From the NCBI GenBank assembly GCA_050084515.1, contig CM114272.1:28520001-28584000 (forward strand): a stretch of DNA of 64,000 nucleotides, in the 5' to 3' direction. Origin of the DNA: Blasia pusilla. Its lineage: Eukaryota; Marchantiophyta; Marchantiopsida; Blasiales. Of this stretch, positions 46,362 through 57,573 are shown in pieces (positions within the stretch are counted from its first letter, which is position 1; the number at the start of each line of letters is the position of its first letter). The position numbers were made by a program, and so were the translations under genes. The notes below the pieces were generated by a model. The model did no database searches. It was not told the origin of the DNA and was given only the letters and a program-made list of their open reading frames with translations.

Positions 46362-49136
46362 CCCTACGTCAAGTAAATAAAAACAGAAATAAATGAATGA
46401 AGGAAATTATGGCAAGACATTGTTTCTAACATTGTAAACATGGAAGTGAATATGTTTCAGTATGGTGGATATCTAATGGAGTAGAATATGTTGATTTTAA
46501 TATAAATGAAGGAAGAACCTATAATTGTCCACGTACCTTGAGTATATCAAGTATACCCCTCCAGGAAATATAAACCTCTCGTCGATATCCTTCACTGATA
46601 GTGATAATTTGATCCTCTACAATCCGCAATTGAACTTTGACACACACCTTCACAACATGACACATGTAGATGTCTTAAGTATATGCATACAAATTGTATC
46701 ACGCAAATGATCAGAGATAAATACATCGTTACAGTTTGAATATTATAAGGTAGTATAATATTTATTTTACCCGAAGTCTATGTGCACTTGAAGTGATGCC
46801 TTTATCTTTGATTTCAGTGATTTTGTTGCCATTTCCATGTCATGTGCCTTATCTTTAGGTTTTTATTTGAAGGTTAGGGTTATTTCTTTTATTTTTCTTC
46901 ATGTAGACATTGTAGCTTTAATATTTTTTTTGGGCCAATTTTGCATTATAAGAAAACCACAGAGTCAAAAGATTAGCCCCCATCGCTAACAAAACCCGGT
47001 TCAATTTTTAGCCATATTACAGCTCCACAAACACAATGCTGCCCTGATTTTTTTTGTCAGCCAGAATACTGCATTCTGTGCTTCATTTTGTGTGATATTG
47101 CATTCTATGTTGATGCCATAGGAAGATCTAGAAAATCAAACCACTTGGCATATCCATTCATGCAAAATTTGAAATGATCCGCATTTACATAAAGTGGACA
47201 ATGGCTTTCCATCCGATGCCTCTTGCTGCTGGTCACTATAAACCAGTTTAAATCAAAAGTCAGAGTTCCAAAATAGGCTCTTAGCTCCACTTTCTCTACT
47301 AGCTCCCTCTTATTTCATCTCAAAATTTAGTATATATCCAAAATTCCAATCTGTAGTCATTGGTGAAAATAGTTTCTTTATCACTTGTAATACATGAGTT
47401 CCTTAAAACCATCCTTTTCTGCCTTTTTTAAGAGAATTAAGTCAATCTCACTCAAAAAGTTATAGAGTTTGAAAGTTCCAAATCTACCAAGCTACTCTCC
47501 TAGAACGCCACCAAATAGAGCAAAAAAAAAATGAGCACAACATGGGCAAAGATGACCACTCAGGTTCTCCCTACGATAACCAGTTGTGCTGCATATTCTC
47601 TCACCAGGTAGTCTCTCCGTTCTCACAGAAAAGTACTCAAATCTGACTGTACATGGTTTCCCAGAATATGCAATAGCTGCATGGATAAGAGCCAATGCCT
47701 TCCTAAAAAATGGATGAAGACTCCTCACCAACGACCATGCCATCAGAATCATGATAGATATGAAGGGTCATGATCTCTGCAACACCCATCATCAACCAAA
47801 GAAGGATGCAGAATCGATCCTCTTGCCTAGCTACAAAATCAGAGACTGTCACATATAGATAGCGTGCTTTTGAATGAAAGCACAAATTCTCAATTCGTTC
47901 ATACCAGGTCCAATATTAATAGTGACTTGAATGTAGAGAACAAATCATCACTTGAACTTCAGTAGGTATACTTTGGATGCGCTGAACCAACAAAGGTTGT
48001 CTTTGATGTAGTCGTAGGATGCCATGAAGTTCAGTTTGTACCTCAAGTGGTGGTTGGTCCTCTGGATTCATCCTTCAGGGTAAAGTAGTGGTCCTTTGAA
48101 AAATAGCTTGTCTTTTCATTAACTCAGTCAAGTTATAGGTCCACTTCAGGCCGCTACCTCTTGCCTCCTTCCAATATACGCCAAAAAGACTGACTCAATC
48201 CCCAACTTTGGAATAACCACAATGAGATGAACTTGAATAGGCTAGAACATTGCAACTATGTCGTGTTTATACTTTATGCAATTAAAGCTAACATGTTTGG
48301 TGGGTTCTATTGAGTCCTCTGGTGCAACACAGAGATGGTTAGTTCTAGGGTTGCAGAAAGTTGCTTCATCGTTGTAAGCTAGATACTATCCATTGGGATC
48401 ATAGATAATTGGGTTTCAATTTACTTTGTGGCTGAAAGCCACAAACAAAGCCACGATCTGTAACCTTACTAATCAGCTAGAAACATGTGTGTTGTTTTTT
48501 TAGAGAATGGAGATATAGGTGTATATGAGAAACTTCGGGAAAAGTTCAGGGTTCTAAAAGAGGTTCACATCATTGCAACAAATCTAGCCTATTCATATTA
48601 GAGGAGAGATGTGGTCATTTCACTCCAACACTCTTCCAAAAACTCACAAATCCTTCTTGTGCAAGCCATGCAAATAGATTTCCACCAATGCAAATCACTC
48701 TCTCCAACAATGTACTACAAGCAAGACAAAATTTCAGATCATACCGAGGTGGCCAAGCCTCTGTGTAGGTAGGAAAGGCTCAACAATTCCCTTCCTCAAT
48801 TTCCGTAGGCCTATATTCTCCGTCTGCACCAAGAAAACACATTATTTGTTGAGAGAAAATTCCAAATATCATGCCAAGTGTCAACCAAGAAACTCTTCAC
48901 TGCACTATCTACTTTACGTGATTGGAATCCCCAAAAGACATAACTTACCAGTGCATCAGCTTTGGGCTGTAAATCAAGGCTACTGAATGTGTTGACAGAT
49001 TCTAGTGTTACCAGGTTAGCAATATCAGCATATCATGTTGCTCTGTGTGTTGTGCGTGTGAGCAAGAGAGAGGGAGAGAGACTACTAAATGTGTTTACAC
49101 AATTCTGGTGTGGCCACTCCAAGTTCAGACACCGCC
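46362..49136. other. 5' region of the CACTA element, upstream of TNP2
   Basis: About 2.8 kb without a recognised domain. The minus-strand frames at 47885-47492 read locally like protein (IMTLHIYHDSDGMVVGEE in one, IHAAIAYSGKPCTVRFEYF in the next) and could be captured host sequence or an extra exon. CACTA elements often carry such fragments. No clear match is recognised. Confidence 0.4.
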
Positions 49137-49334
49137 CTAGAAAGGAGGATCTCATAGACCTCTTGTTTGTGCTCTTCCTAAAGAAATTATGAGTCGAATT
49201 CCTATGGTTCTTTTTGAGTCCCAGTGTGAATTGGTTCATTCATTATCTTGAGTCTCCCCATGGATAATAAATCACTTCATTCATTCTCTCTGGAGGTCCC
49301 TCAGAATCTCTTCATGCAATAGAGCTTGGATAGA

Positions 49335-49368
<34 letters not shown>

Positions 49369-49730
49369 TCCTGATGCATTAGTAAGAAGTGTCTATTGGG
49401 GATCCTAATCAAGAAAAGTAGGAGGTGTGATGAAGAGTTTCCTGATTGACACTTGGAAGTGTGAAATTTCCTTGGTTGACACTTAGAAAGTGGGGTCATC
49501 TTCACTAGTATGTCATCGGGAGTAGTTCTCATATTATCCAAGCTCTATTGCATGAAGAGATTCTGAGGGACCTCCAGAGAGAATGAATGAAGTGATTTAT
49601 TATCCATGGGGAGACTCAAGATAATGAATGAACCAATTCACACTGGGACTCAAAAAGAACCATAGGAATTCGACTCATAATTTCTTTAGGAAGAGCACAA
49701 ACAAGAGGTCTATGAGATCCTCCTTTCTAG
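49137..49730. repeat. perfect 196-bp inverted repeat with 202-bp spacer
   Basis: The arms 49137-49332 and 49535-49730 are exact reverse complements as far as I can compare by eye. They start 73 bp inside the CACTA terminus. The spacer contains a (CTGT)n run. A transcript would form a 196-bp duplex, a strong substrate for Dicer-like enzymes. No target duplication marks it as a separate insertion, so it may be an internal inverted duplication of the element. Confidence 0.92.
49337..49369. repeat. (CTGT)n microsatellite
   Basis: About eight CTGT units in the spacer of the inverted repeat. Confidence 0.9.
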
Positions 49731-49803
49731 ACGATTTGTTTGAGTCATGAAGAACCTCACTCATTCTAGTACTAGAAATAAAAACCACTATTTTCTTCTA
49801 GTG

Positions 49804-51115
49804 TATTCAACATATGTAACTATGTCATCTTCACGTGAAATTTGGGTCAATTGATCATCCGAGTGTATTTAACCTACTTTGAAGTTCCCATTGGAAAATG
49901 GAGTTGCAACCAAAAGCCTACAAAATTTAAAGTGGTTGTTGGACCATTGCGATTAAACCTTCTAGCAAAATCGGACCTTTCTATTTTTCGTCTTATTCAA
50001 GGATTTCATCTTGACGTGAAATTTTGGACATTTGATCCTTGAGGTGTATCTAGAATTACCGCAATGTTTCAAGGAAAAAGCAATTCTGACCAAAAACCAA
50101 AAAATATAGGTAGCTTATAGACCCGTGTAATAAAACGTTCTAGCAAACTAGGATCTTTTCATTTTCCATGTTGTTCAAGGATTTCATCTTGTCTTGAAAT
50201 TTTGAAAACTTGATCCTTAAGGTGCAAATAAACTTCTTACAAAGTTTCAAGGAAAATGGAGTGCTGAAAAAAATCCCAAAAATATTTAAGTGGTTCTTGG
50301 ACTCACACCATTAGACTTTGCAGCAAAAGAAGTTCTTTCCATTTTCCATCTTGTTCAAAGTTATCATCTTGACCTAAAATTTGGGAGACTTAATCCTTAA
50401 ATTGTATCTAGAATTCTTACAAATTTTCAAGGAAAAAATAATTCTCACCAAAAACCAAAAAATATTTAGGAGTTTTTGGACTCGCGTGATTAAACCTTAT
50501 AGCAACCTAGGGTCTTTCCATTTTCCATCTTGTTCAAGAATTTTATCTTGATCTGAAATTTTGAAAACCTCATCGTTTAAGTATATTTAGACTTCCTGCA
50601 AAGTTTCAAGGAAAATAAAGTTCTCACCAAAAGCCCAAAAATATTTAAGTGGTTTTTGGACCCTAGGGATTAAAACTTCTAGCAAATTAGGGTCTTTCCA
50701 TTTTCCATCTTGTTCAGATATTTCATTTTGACCTAAAATTTGGGACGTTTCATCTTTGAAGCGTATCTAGACTTCTTGCGAAGTTTCAAGGAAAATGGAG
50801 TTCTAATCAAAAGCCCAAAAATTTTGGATGATTTTGGGACTCGCGCGATTGGACCTTATAGCAAAAGAAGGTCTTTCTATTTTCCAACTTGTTCAAAGAT
50901 TGTGTCTTGACCTGGAAGCTGAGACACTTTATGTTTAAGGTGTATGTAGGCTTCTTGCAAAGTTTCAAGGAAAATAGAGTTGTGGCCAAAAATCCAAAAA
51001 TATTTAGGTGGTTTTTGGCTTCGCACGATTGGACCTAGCAAATGAAGGTCTTTCCATTTTCCATCTTATTCAAAGATTTCATATTGACCTGAAATTTTGG
51101 ATACTTAATCCTTTG
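49804..51115. repeat. tandem array of 178-182-bp units
   Basis: Seven full units and a partial eighth. Using the block tttcaaggaaaa as anchor, copies lie at 50067, 50245, 50425, 50604, 50784 and 50963, with a diverged first copy near 49885, giving steps of 178-182 bp. Each unit also contains ttccattttccatcttgttc and ttgacctgaaatttt. Units differ from each other by perhaps 15-25% by eye. Open frames are short. The array starts directly at the CACTA target site, and no matching unit is seen on the left side of the CACTA. Confidence 0.9.
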
Positions 51116-51785
51116 GTTAAGGTCCAAAATCAAGGGCCTAAGGGCCACAATAAGGAAGGTGGGGTTCCTTTAAAACCTTTAAAGTAGCTTAGGGGGGATG
51201 GGATACTTTCCCTCCCTACGCAGTGAAGTCCTTAAACCAATAACTAATCATGATGTATATTTGGCTATGTTTCAAGTTTGAGCTAGGAAACGTGTCTTGA
51301 AGAATGAACCAACACGCTTTGGTATAGATGAGCGACTTGGGGAGATTGGTTGAGGCTTGGGGAAGAGGGTTCCTTGGGAGATGGTACGCACTTGTAGAGA
51401 CTTGAACCAATTAGCACGTGGCGGTTTCTTAACTACCTACGCAAGGCACAAGTGGTTGAGTCTTTGGGACTCAACCTAGGTCTTTTGCTTGCAAGCTCAA
51501 GTTCAGGAGTGCTTTAGGGGCAAAACTAGGAGAAGTGGAGGTCGGATTCTACAATGATGCATAGAGGATCAGTTGCATTGGTTATGGTGCTTACCATTCA
51601 AGTTGAAGAACGTATCATTCACGTTTTAGAGAGTGATGGACTGAATTTTCCCAAGCCTCTCGATGCTAAATTTATAGCATCATACTCTTCAATGCAACAA
51701 TGGAAAAGCACACGAGACATCTCCATATGGTTTTCAAGATGCTAATGGCTGATGGTTTGACACTCCACTCGGGAAATGCAATTTC
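51116..51785. other. spacer between tandem array and Ty3 relic
   Basis: Contains a 63-aa + strand frame (51554-51745) without a recognised domain. It may belong to the upstream part of the retroelement relic that follows. Confidence 0.4.
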
Positions 51786-52765
51786 TATTTTGAGTAGATT
51801 AAGTATTGGGGTCATACTATTTACATCTATGGTTTGGGAGTGCAATACATGAAGGTTGAAGCCATTGCAATTAATCTATGCCCTAAAAAGATGAGTTGAG
51901 TTTGTACATTCATGGGATTGGAAAATTAACTGCTTTTGTGAATGGTACCTATAGGGTTTAGCTTGCTTGCAAGATCATTGACCTTATTAAAAAGAATGGA
52001 CCATAAGCGGTAGTGTTGGGATGATTAGGATTGAGCTTTTCAAAAGCTTAAAGACAGGTTGGTATTGGGCACCCATTTTAAAGAGATGTGTCAAGGGATG
52101 GTCATTTGGGTTGCCTACTAATTAGAGCAGGTTGGGACTTGGAGCAATGTTGATCCAAGGGGATGCTTAGGGATGGGAGTTTGAAGTGTCATATGCTAGT
52201 CGCTCAAAAACTGATGTAGATGTGCACTATAGGATGTACAAGAGAGAAATCTTAGTGTGAACCTTAATACATTTTAAATACTACTTGTTTGGCATCCCAT
52301 TCATACTTGTCACTAATCAAAAACCATTTGAGTGGTTGATGGAGTTTGATAAGCTTACATGGAAGCTTATGAGATGGGAAAGATTAAGCCGCAAAGGAAG
52401 CTCACAAGGAAGCTTGTCAAGCAGCATATGGACAAGTTAAGTGACAATCCATACACAAGTGATTTGAAGTGAGCGTGATGAAATCATGAGACATAGGCTT
52501 GGTGGCTTGAGAAGTTAGAAATGGAGAGAGTGTTGGGTTGGGACACATATACCGGCTATCCTGAGTTTGATGGTTTCGGATGAGGAGGTTGTTGTGATGG
52601 CAAGTAGTGTGGTTGATGGAAAGGCCTTGGACCTTGAGACCACTAGTGAGGCGATGGCAAGTTTGAGCGACATCCATGGCAATAGAATGATCTTGGAGTA
52701 CTTACGCATAGGGGTGACGATGGGCATAGTGAGTACTAGAGAGCAAGACAAAGTCCCACAATGAG
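51786..52765 (+). pseudogene. Ty3/gypsy pol relic: end of reverse transcriptase and RNase H
   Basis: With several stops, + strand frames give: YWGHTIYIYGLGVQYMKVEAIA and CTFMGLENY (thumb region, normally LGH...G...KVEAI...FLGL.NYYR); SRLGLGAMLIQGDA, FEVSYASRS, HYRMYKREIL (RNase H, normally DWSGLGLGAVL...YASRS...Y...E); FKYYLFGIPFILVTNQKPFEWLM and FDKLTWKLMRWE (normally FR.YL.G..F.LVTDH.PL.WLM...KLTGKLARW). The linker DIHGNRMILEYLR follows. The element is heavily decayed; no LTRs were recognised around it. Confidence 0.78.
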
Positions 52766-53490
52766 CCATGTAGTTAAGATGGAAGCGGACTTGTCTCTTG
52801 CAAGTGTGGAATGATGGAAAGGCACAAGTAGTGCCCCATCCATCCTAGAGACCACGGTTGGTACAACATGCCCACAAGAAGTTAGGGCATTTTTTTAGCA
52901 AACTACGCACACATCTTATTCTAAGGATAACATTGGTGGGGAGGGATGCACATAGATATATGTAAGTTATTAAGTGATTGTGTCCAATATGATAGAGTAC
53001 GAGCATCATTCAATTTTCCTACACCATAGTTGCATCGTTTGCCAATTATTGACTTTAGGTGGGGTTTGAATTTTTTAAAACTCCACCTAACTAGTGGATA
53101 TAACCGGTTCATATTGATCGTGATGAAGCTCTTTTTGAAGTAGATCGATCTCGTGACAATTTTCCAAAAAAGTTGAGTGTAGAATTACAAATGTATTTTT
53201 GGATTGAACATTTAGTTATTTTGGTGCCTCCAAGAAATCTATGATATCGCTAAGGTGAAATCTTAACCCCTCCCATAATTAATGAAGGAGTGATATTAAG
53301 AAAAATATTCGGAGAACTTCCATATCACCTTTTCAAATCTGTAAAAGTCAAGATATTTAAACCCTACGTGGTTTTAGACTCCCAAGCATGTGAAGAAGGT
53401 TGGAACAACAAGAATCTTTAATATCCTGACTAGATGATCCCCTCCTCAAATGGAGAAGATGTTTGAGGAGTTAGATGTGGATATAACTCA
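52766..53490. other. intergenic DNA, no gene seen
   Basis: May include further decayed retroelement sequence, but nothing is recognisable. Confidence 0.4.
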
Positions 53491-53710
53491 TCTTGAGAGA
53501 AATATGACACCATCATATGTATTGTCTCTGCTGTTGGTGAGTTTCGTCGTTAGGGGGGGGAATGCCCCCTTCTTCCTTTTCTGGTCGTGTTGTGGCCTTC
53601 AGGTTTTGACTCTTTGAGTCCCCCTCTTTTGTACTTCCGATGGGTTTTCCATCACTCGTTTTTATCGAAGTGCATCTTTGATTTTTTCTTGAGAGAAATA
53701 TGACACCATC
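53491..53710 (+). mobile_element. 5'-truncated non-LTR retrotransposon copy with 24-bp target duplication
   Basis: A 172-bp insert (53515-53686) is flanked by an exact 24-bp direct repeat (53491-53514 and 53687-53710). The insert aligns with the 3' untranslated region of the non-LTR element at about 32130-32290 (shared cgttaggg, gcccccttctt, gactctttgagt-like, cgatgggtttyccatc) and ends in a T-rich tail. Long target duplication plus 5' truncation is the signature of target-primed reverse transcription. Confidence 0.88.
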
Positions 53711-54379
53711 GATCATACCAACAAATAATCCTCGCCTGAATCCTCGCTTGTGTCGTCTCGTTGAGTGCAAGGAGAGAAAAAAGAAAAGTGCCCTCCCGAT
53801 ATTTAATTTGACGAAAAATAGAGTACGACTGCTCGCGCCCCTCCGGTATAGTGAGTACGTCGCGATGGGTAGTCCATCTTAGCAGCATCGAAGGATACGA
53901 GTGCTACATAGGCTAGCTCTTTACCCGTAGCGACTGTACGAGAGCCGGGAAATAAAGTACAGGAGATCTGAGAGCCTGGAGAACCTGATTGCCGGCCCCA
54001 CAGCGACGGGAAGTCTCGCCTTCACGTGGGATTGTCCGTTGTGGCCGCTCCCCATTCGACCCCTGCGAGCATCACGAGGCGGGGCCCAGGTTTCAGTAAC
54101 TTCAGTGTTCCGTCGACGGACAAGCCTCGCCTCGCGCCTGAGAAAAATAGGTGAAATGAAATGAAATGAAAATGAAATGAGGCCCGGTCAAAAGGCCTCC
54201 TGTGAGTAAGTAGGGGATGACGAGGTTCCTCCTTTCTGAGCGCGAGCGCTTTTTCTTAGTTTTCTATATTATTAGAATGGGTTTAGAGAATCCTCCTCCT
54301 ACCTCAGGGCTTGTCTGGTGTTAACACACGTCACGAAAAATTAAATCAAAGGTGGAGAAGGAAAAAGTAAATTGGATGA
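53711..54379. other. GC-rich segment, nothing recognised
   Basis: The composition rises sharply from about 53880. A (GAAAT)n-like run lies at 54151-54180. I see no rRNA, tRNA or protein match. Confidence 0.4.
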
Positions 54380-55400
54380 ATGAAGAGGGAAAAGAAAGAC
54401 GCGACGGGAAAAAGATTTTTTTTAATTTCATTTAAAAAAAAAAAAAAACCCGTGGGCAACTCTCTAGTTAGAGCAGAGAGAAGAACGGCACCGAGCCATC
54501 GACGAGCCCTACCTTCGTTAAAGATACTCGCACTGTTACACAGATGGCGTCTCGCGGCCATCGGCGACCGACCCGACCTCCGACGAGGCATCGTGGACCC
54601 ATTCAAAGGTGCTCACGAGGCCGGTGGGATCCAGAGGCCAGAGACTCGCAAGTCTTTCGAGACTGGAGAGAGGGAGGAAGAAATTCTCTCCCATGAAGTT
54701 GGGCGGAGGTTCGACGCAGGAGCATAGATGAGACGGAAGTGCAACGACTCCTGTCTGCGATCGCAGAAGCGAGCAATCGTGTGGTTGCATCAGGCGTCGC
54801 GTGCAAGCGCACCTTTTCAATCCAATCCAACAGTCCTTCGATTGCGGCCTCGGGGCCATCCATCCATCCATTCACGAGTTCAACGCGAAGGGAAGCTTCG
54901 AATTCCAAGGGCAGGTACCAACGACTGCTCCGGCCCTGCCCATGAATCTTCCAACTGCTTCACAGTTCCCACCAAGAAATCTGCTATTATCTGCACATTG
55001 ACAGTACTCCCTCCCCTCCGTCGGGGTCCCTCCCCTCCCTCCCTCGGTCCCAGAAAGCTGCCATTGATCAGCCTAAGGAAAAACAAGCGCTCATGTACTG
55101 TCGCTACTGTGCACTCTGCGGTCTACGATTTCCTGCTAGGACGGAGTTACGACGACCGCCGCGCGCGGGAAACGTAGCGCTGCCCCTCAGGACAACTTCG
55201 CTTTTTACATCCGACCCTCGCGCTCTCCCCCGCCCCACTTGCTGTAGCCAACGCCGTTCTTACACGAGTGTTGCTTCTCATGTGACTCGTGACCACCTGC
55301 CACAGGACTGCGTCGCGATCCAGAATCCAGAGATTAGTTACGACTTACAAGCTCTCTCCCTCGCTCGATGGTAATTAGTAATAATTAGTGATTAGTGCCG
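54380..55400. other. GC-rich, CpG-rich island, possible gene 5' region
   Basis: Several overlapping frames of 60-150 aa are open on both strands, as expected from GC-rich sequence, so coding strand and frame cannot be chosen. The longest is + 54728-55177 (149 aa); on the minus strand 54603-54908 contains GPEAAIEGLLDWIEKV. Promoter-type pyrimidine tracts occur near 55010-55050. It could be a CpG-rich promoter with a first exon, but I see no confident domain. Confidence 0.35.
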
Positions 55401-57217
55401 TACGCTTTACAGCATTATGGTGATAGGAAGATGCATGACACTTAACTAAAAATTAACTAGAAAGAGTGCGACTCGTGGCCCGAGCGGAGAAGCGAGAGAA
55501 GCTATACCCCAAGGTCGATCGGCCATCGGCCATAGGGAGCAATAGAAGCTCGATTTCCGTTCGACGGATGCACTTGCCATTTTTCAAGAAGCCTTGAGAA
55601 ATATGAAGGAAACAAAGCAAAGGTTTCGGATCTAAATTCTAATCATCATGACGTAATACCTTAATATCGTCGTACTAGTGGGAAAGAAATCCGCGCCAGC
55701 TTTCGTACTTTCCAATAAGTGTGTCCTTCAATGTCCCAAATTCCCCATTCCCATGCTTTATTTCTTCACCACCGTAGCTCGAACCATCCGTTACGGTGGC
55801 TCGAGTAAGTAAGTATTAACCGCCGCATCACCCAGTTTCTTCGCTTTAATCTTTGTCCCACTTTATTACCCCATTTTATCTCCTCACTTCGTACCGCATC
55901 CCTTGAATTTTAACTTTCTCAATTTATTGCTTGGAGTCCACGGTGCAATCGACAGAATTTGTAATACCGAATGATGAAGACGTGTGTTTCTTACACCTTT
56001 GTCCGTTTGTACGTAATATTTGGTTTCTATGTAGTGATTTTTCCCCACATGCAATCTGTCCGCGTGTGTTCATGTGACGTTGTCCCGGATGTTTATCTCT
56101 TCACAGGTCTATATTCTAGATGGTTTTCTTCTTTCCATTATGCGTGTTGCTAGGGAATAGGTCTAGACGTTTCCGTCCTTCCATTCCCATCCCCGTGCAA
56201 TTTTGGTTTTGTATTTTACGTTCTCTTTTTATCTCTTAATGTATTTCTGTTGGATTCTTTCGAATAAGTTGTTTATTATATGAGTTCAAATATGAATCTT
56301 AAAAATAAAATGAGGTATGCCTTATTCTGAAGGAAGTAAAAGTTTACTTCCTTCAGAATTCTTTTGGTCATTTTATATAACGTTGTGTGTGCGATTATTT
56401 TTTATAATCTAATTCCAAAATTTTCAACTCTTCAATAAAAATCTAGAAGTATTCCCCCTCCCACTTCTAGCGTTAAATAACTCTAACCAAGCCACCACCA
56501 CAAACCCTTTTCAATAAAAAAAAGATTTGTCCCTATCCCTTGCTCTTCTCCTCATTTGTAAAATTGAACATGGGAGGAATCAAAAACACTCCTTCTTAAT
56601 GGAAAAATAAGACTTTTGGCTTCGCTCCCTTACCACTCCTCATAACCACTATTGCATAAAATTTATATTACTATATGCATTTTTAGAAAAAAATTGATAA
56701 CTATTTTATTTTCATGTATATTTTATTTGTGAACAATTTTATGAGATGGTTATGCCGATGGCATTTGAGAATTCGTCTTTTTTCAATGGCACAATATATT
56801 GAGATATGTAACCATTTGGGTGATGGTTATCGACCAGGAATTTAGAGGTTTCATCTTGGTAATTATATCCACCTTCAATAGACAACACTGATGATATTGG
56901 ACATGACAAAATGATGCACCATTTTTGTGTTCACGAGGTTATACCTTCAGGAGTCCTCATGATAGAGGTTCATGATTGTACCATTGGGAAATACCATGTG
57001 TGTAATTGTGCACAATGTCATCTTCTCAATGTGCATAGGAGTGTTAATATGAGCTTAGCAATGGTTCGTGCAAGTTTGAGATTCAGGTTATATGGATCTA
57101 TGAGGGGTGCATCCACAATCTTAATCTTTCATGGATAGATGTGTTCAAGAAGTTGTATCTTTTGCGTTTGCCACTGTCTCTTGACTTGGTTCCTCATGGA
57201 GATGGCTTTATCTGAAA
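55401..57217. other. intergenic DNA, no gene seen
   Basis: Short frames only. It contains a 36-bp hairpin at 56324-56359. Confidence 0.5.
56324..56359. repeat. short hairpin, 17-bp arms
   Basis: attctgaaggaagtaaa is followed by a 2-nt loop and its exact reverse complement. It lacks a T-tract typical of a pol III terminator and is probably a relic of a small inverted element. Confidence 0.85.
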
Positions 57218-57573
57218 CTAGTACGGTGCCCCTGTAATGCGCGGGTAATAAAAAAATGTTTGAAGAGTTAGTGAAACATTTTCTCGCTGCCCAGTTGCCA
57301 CGTCTGAAGCAGAGAGGTGTTTGCAAATCAAGAAGGCACTCTCCCATAATAATATAGATAAGGTGCCCGTGCGATGCAAAGGAAATAAAAAAAAGTGTTT
57401 GAAGAGTTAGTGTATAGCTTGTGAAGGGAAGAGATTAATGATGTTGCACATAAATTCAAATTTTTTTTCTTGCTGCCCATAGCATGTGAAACATTTTCCT
57501 GCTGCCATGTTGCCACGTGTCAAGCAGAGAGGTGTTTACAAATCAAGAAGGTACTCTCCCATAATAATATAGA
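57218..57573 (-). mobile_element. small composite Helitron-like element
   Basis: On the minus strand the element starts tctatattattatgggag (5' TC) and ends ...ggcaccgtactag (3' CTAG), preceded by a GC-rich imperfect hairpin (cccgcgcattacagggg). It sits between A and T host bases (A at 57574, T complementary to 57217), matching Helitron insertion rules, without target duplication. Inside, a second 5' TC end (57358) and a second hairpin-like 3' segment (57362-57385, gcatcgcacgggcacc) show two units joined head to tail. No Rep/helicase is present, so it is non-autonomous. A further unpaired 5'-end-like motif is seen at 61630-61645. Confidence 0.7.

Larger units (their letters stand above)
36655..49803 (-). 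mobile_element. complete CACTA (En/Spm) DNA transposon, 13.1 kb
   Basis: The left end is cactagaacaa and the right end, read on the minus strand, is cactagaagaaa. A 3-bp target duplication TAT flanks the element (36652-36654 and 49804-49806), as is standard for CACTA elements. Both genes are on the minus strand: TNP2 upstream (42.6-46.4 kb) and a TNPA-like gene downstream (37.9-41.9 kb). A dense subterminal repeat field lies at the TNPA end, and a perfect inverted repeat near the other end. The transposase is broken by stops and frameshifts, so the copy probably cannot move by itself. Confidence 0.92.

Noticed and set aside
49804-51115. CRISPR-like regularly spaced repeat
   Set aside because: The whole 178-182-bp unit is repeated with no unique spacers, so it is a tandem satellite-type array.
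53880-54200. Possible ribosomal RNA or organellar insertion because of the GC-rich, structured look
   Set aside because: No conserved rRNA or tRNA block or chloroplast gene sequence could be recognised.
54603-54908. Minus-strand 101-aa frame with GPEAAIEGLLDWIEKV, faintly like the end of acylphosphatase
   Set aside because: Only a short stretch fits, the conserved N-terminal catalytic loop is absent, and other frames over the same GC-rich DNA are equally open.
54728-55177. 149-aa + strand frame
   Set aside because: It is in a GC-rich region where all frames stay open; composition is arginine- and serine-rich and no domain is seen.
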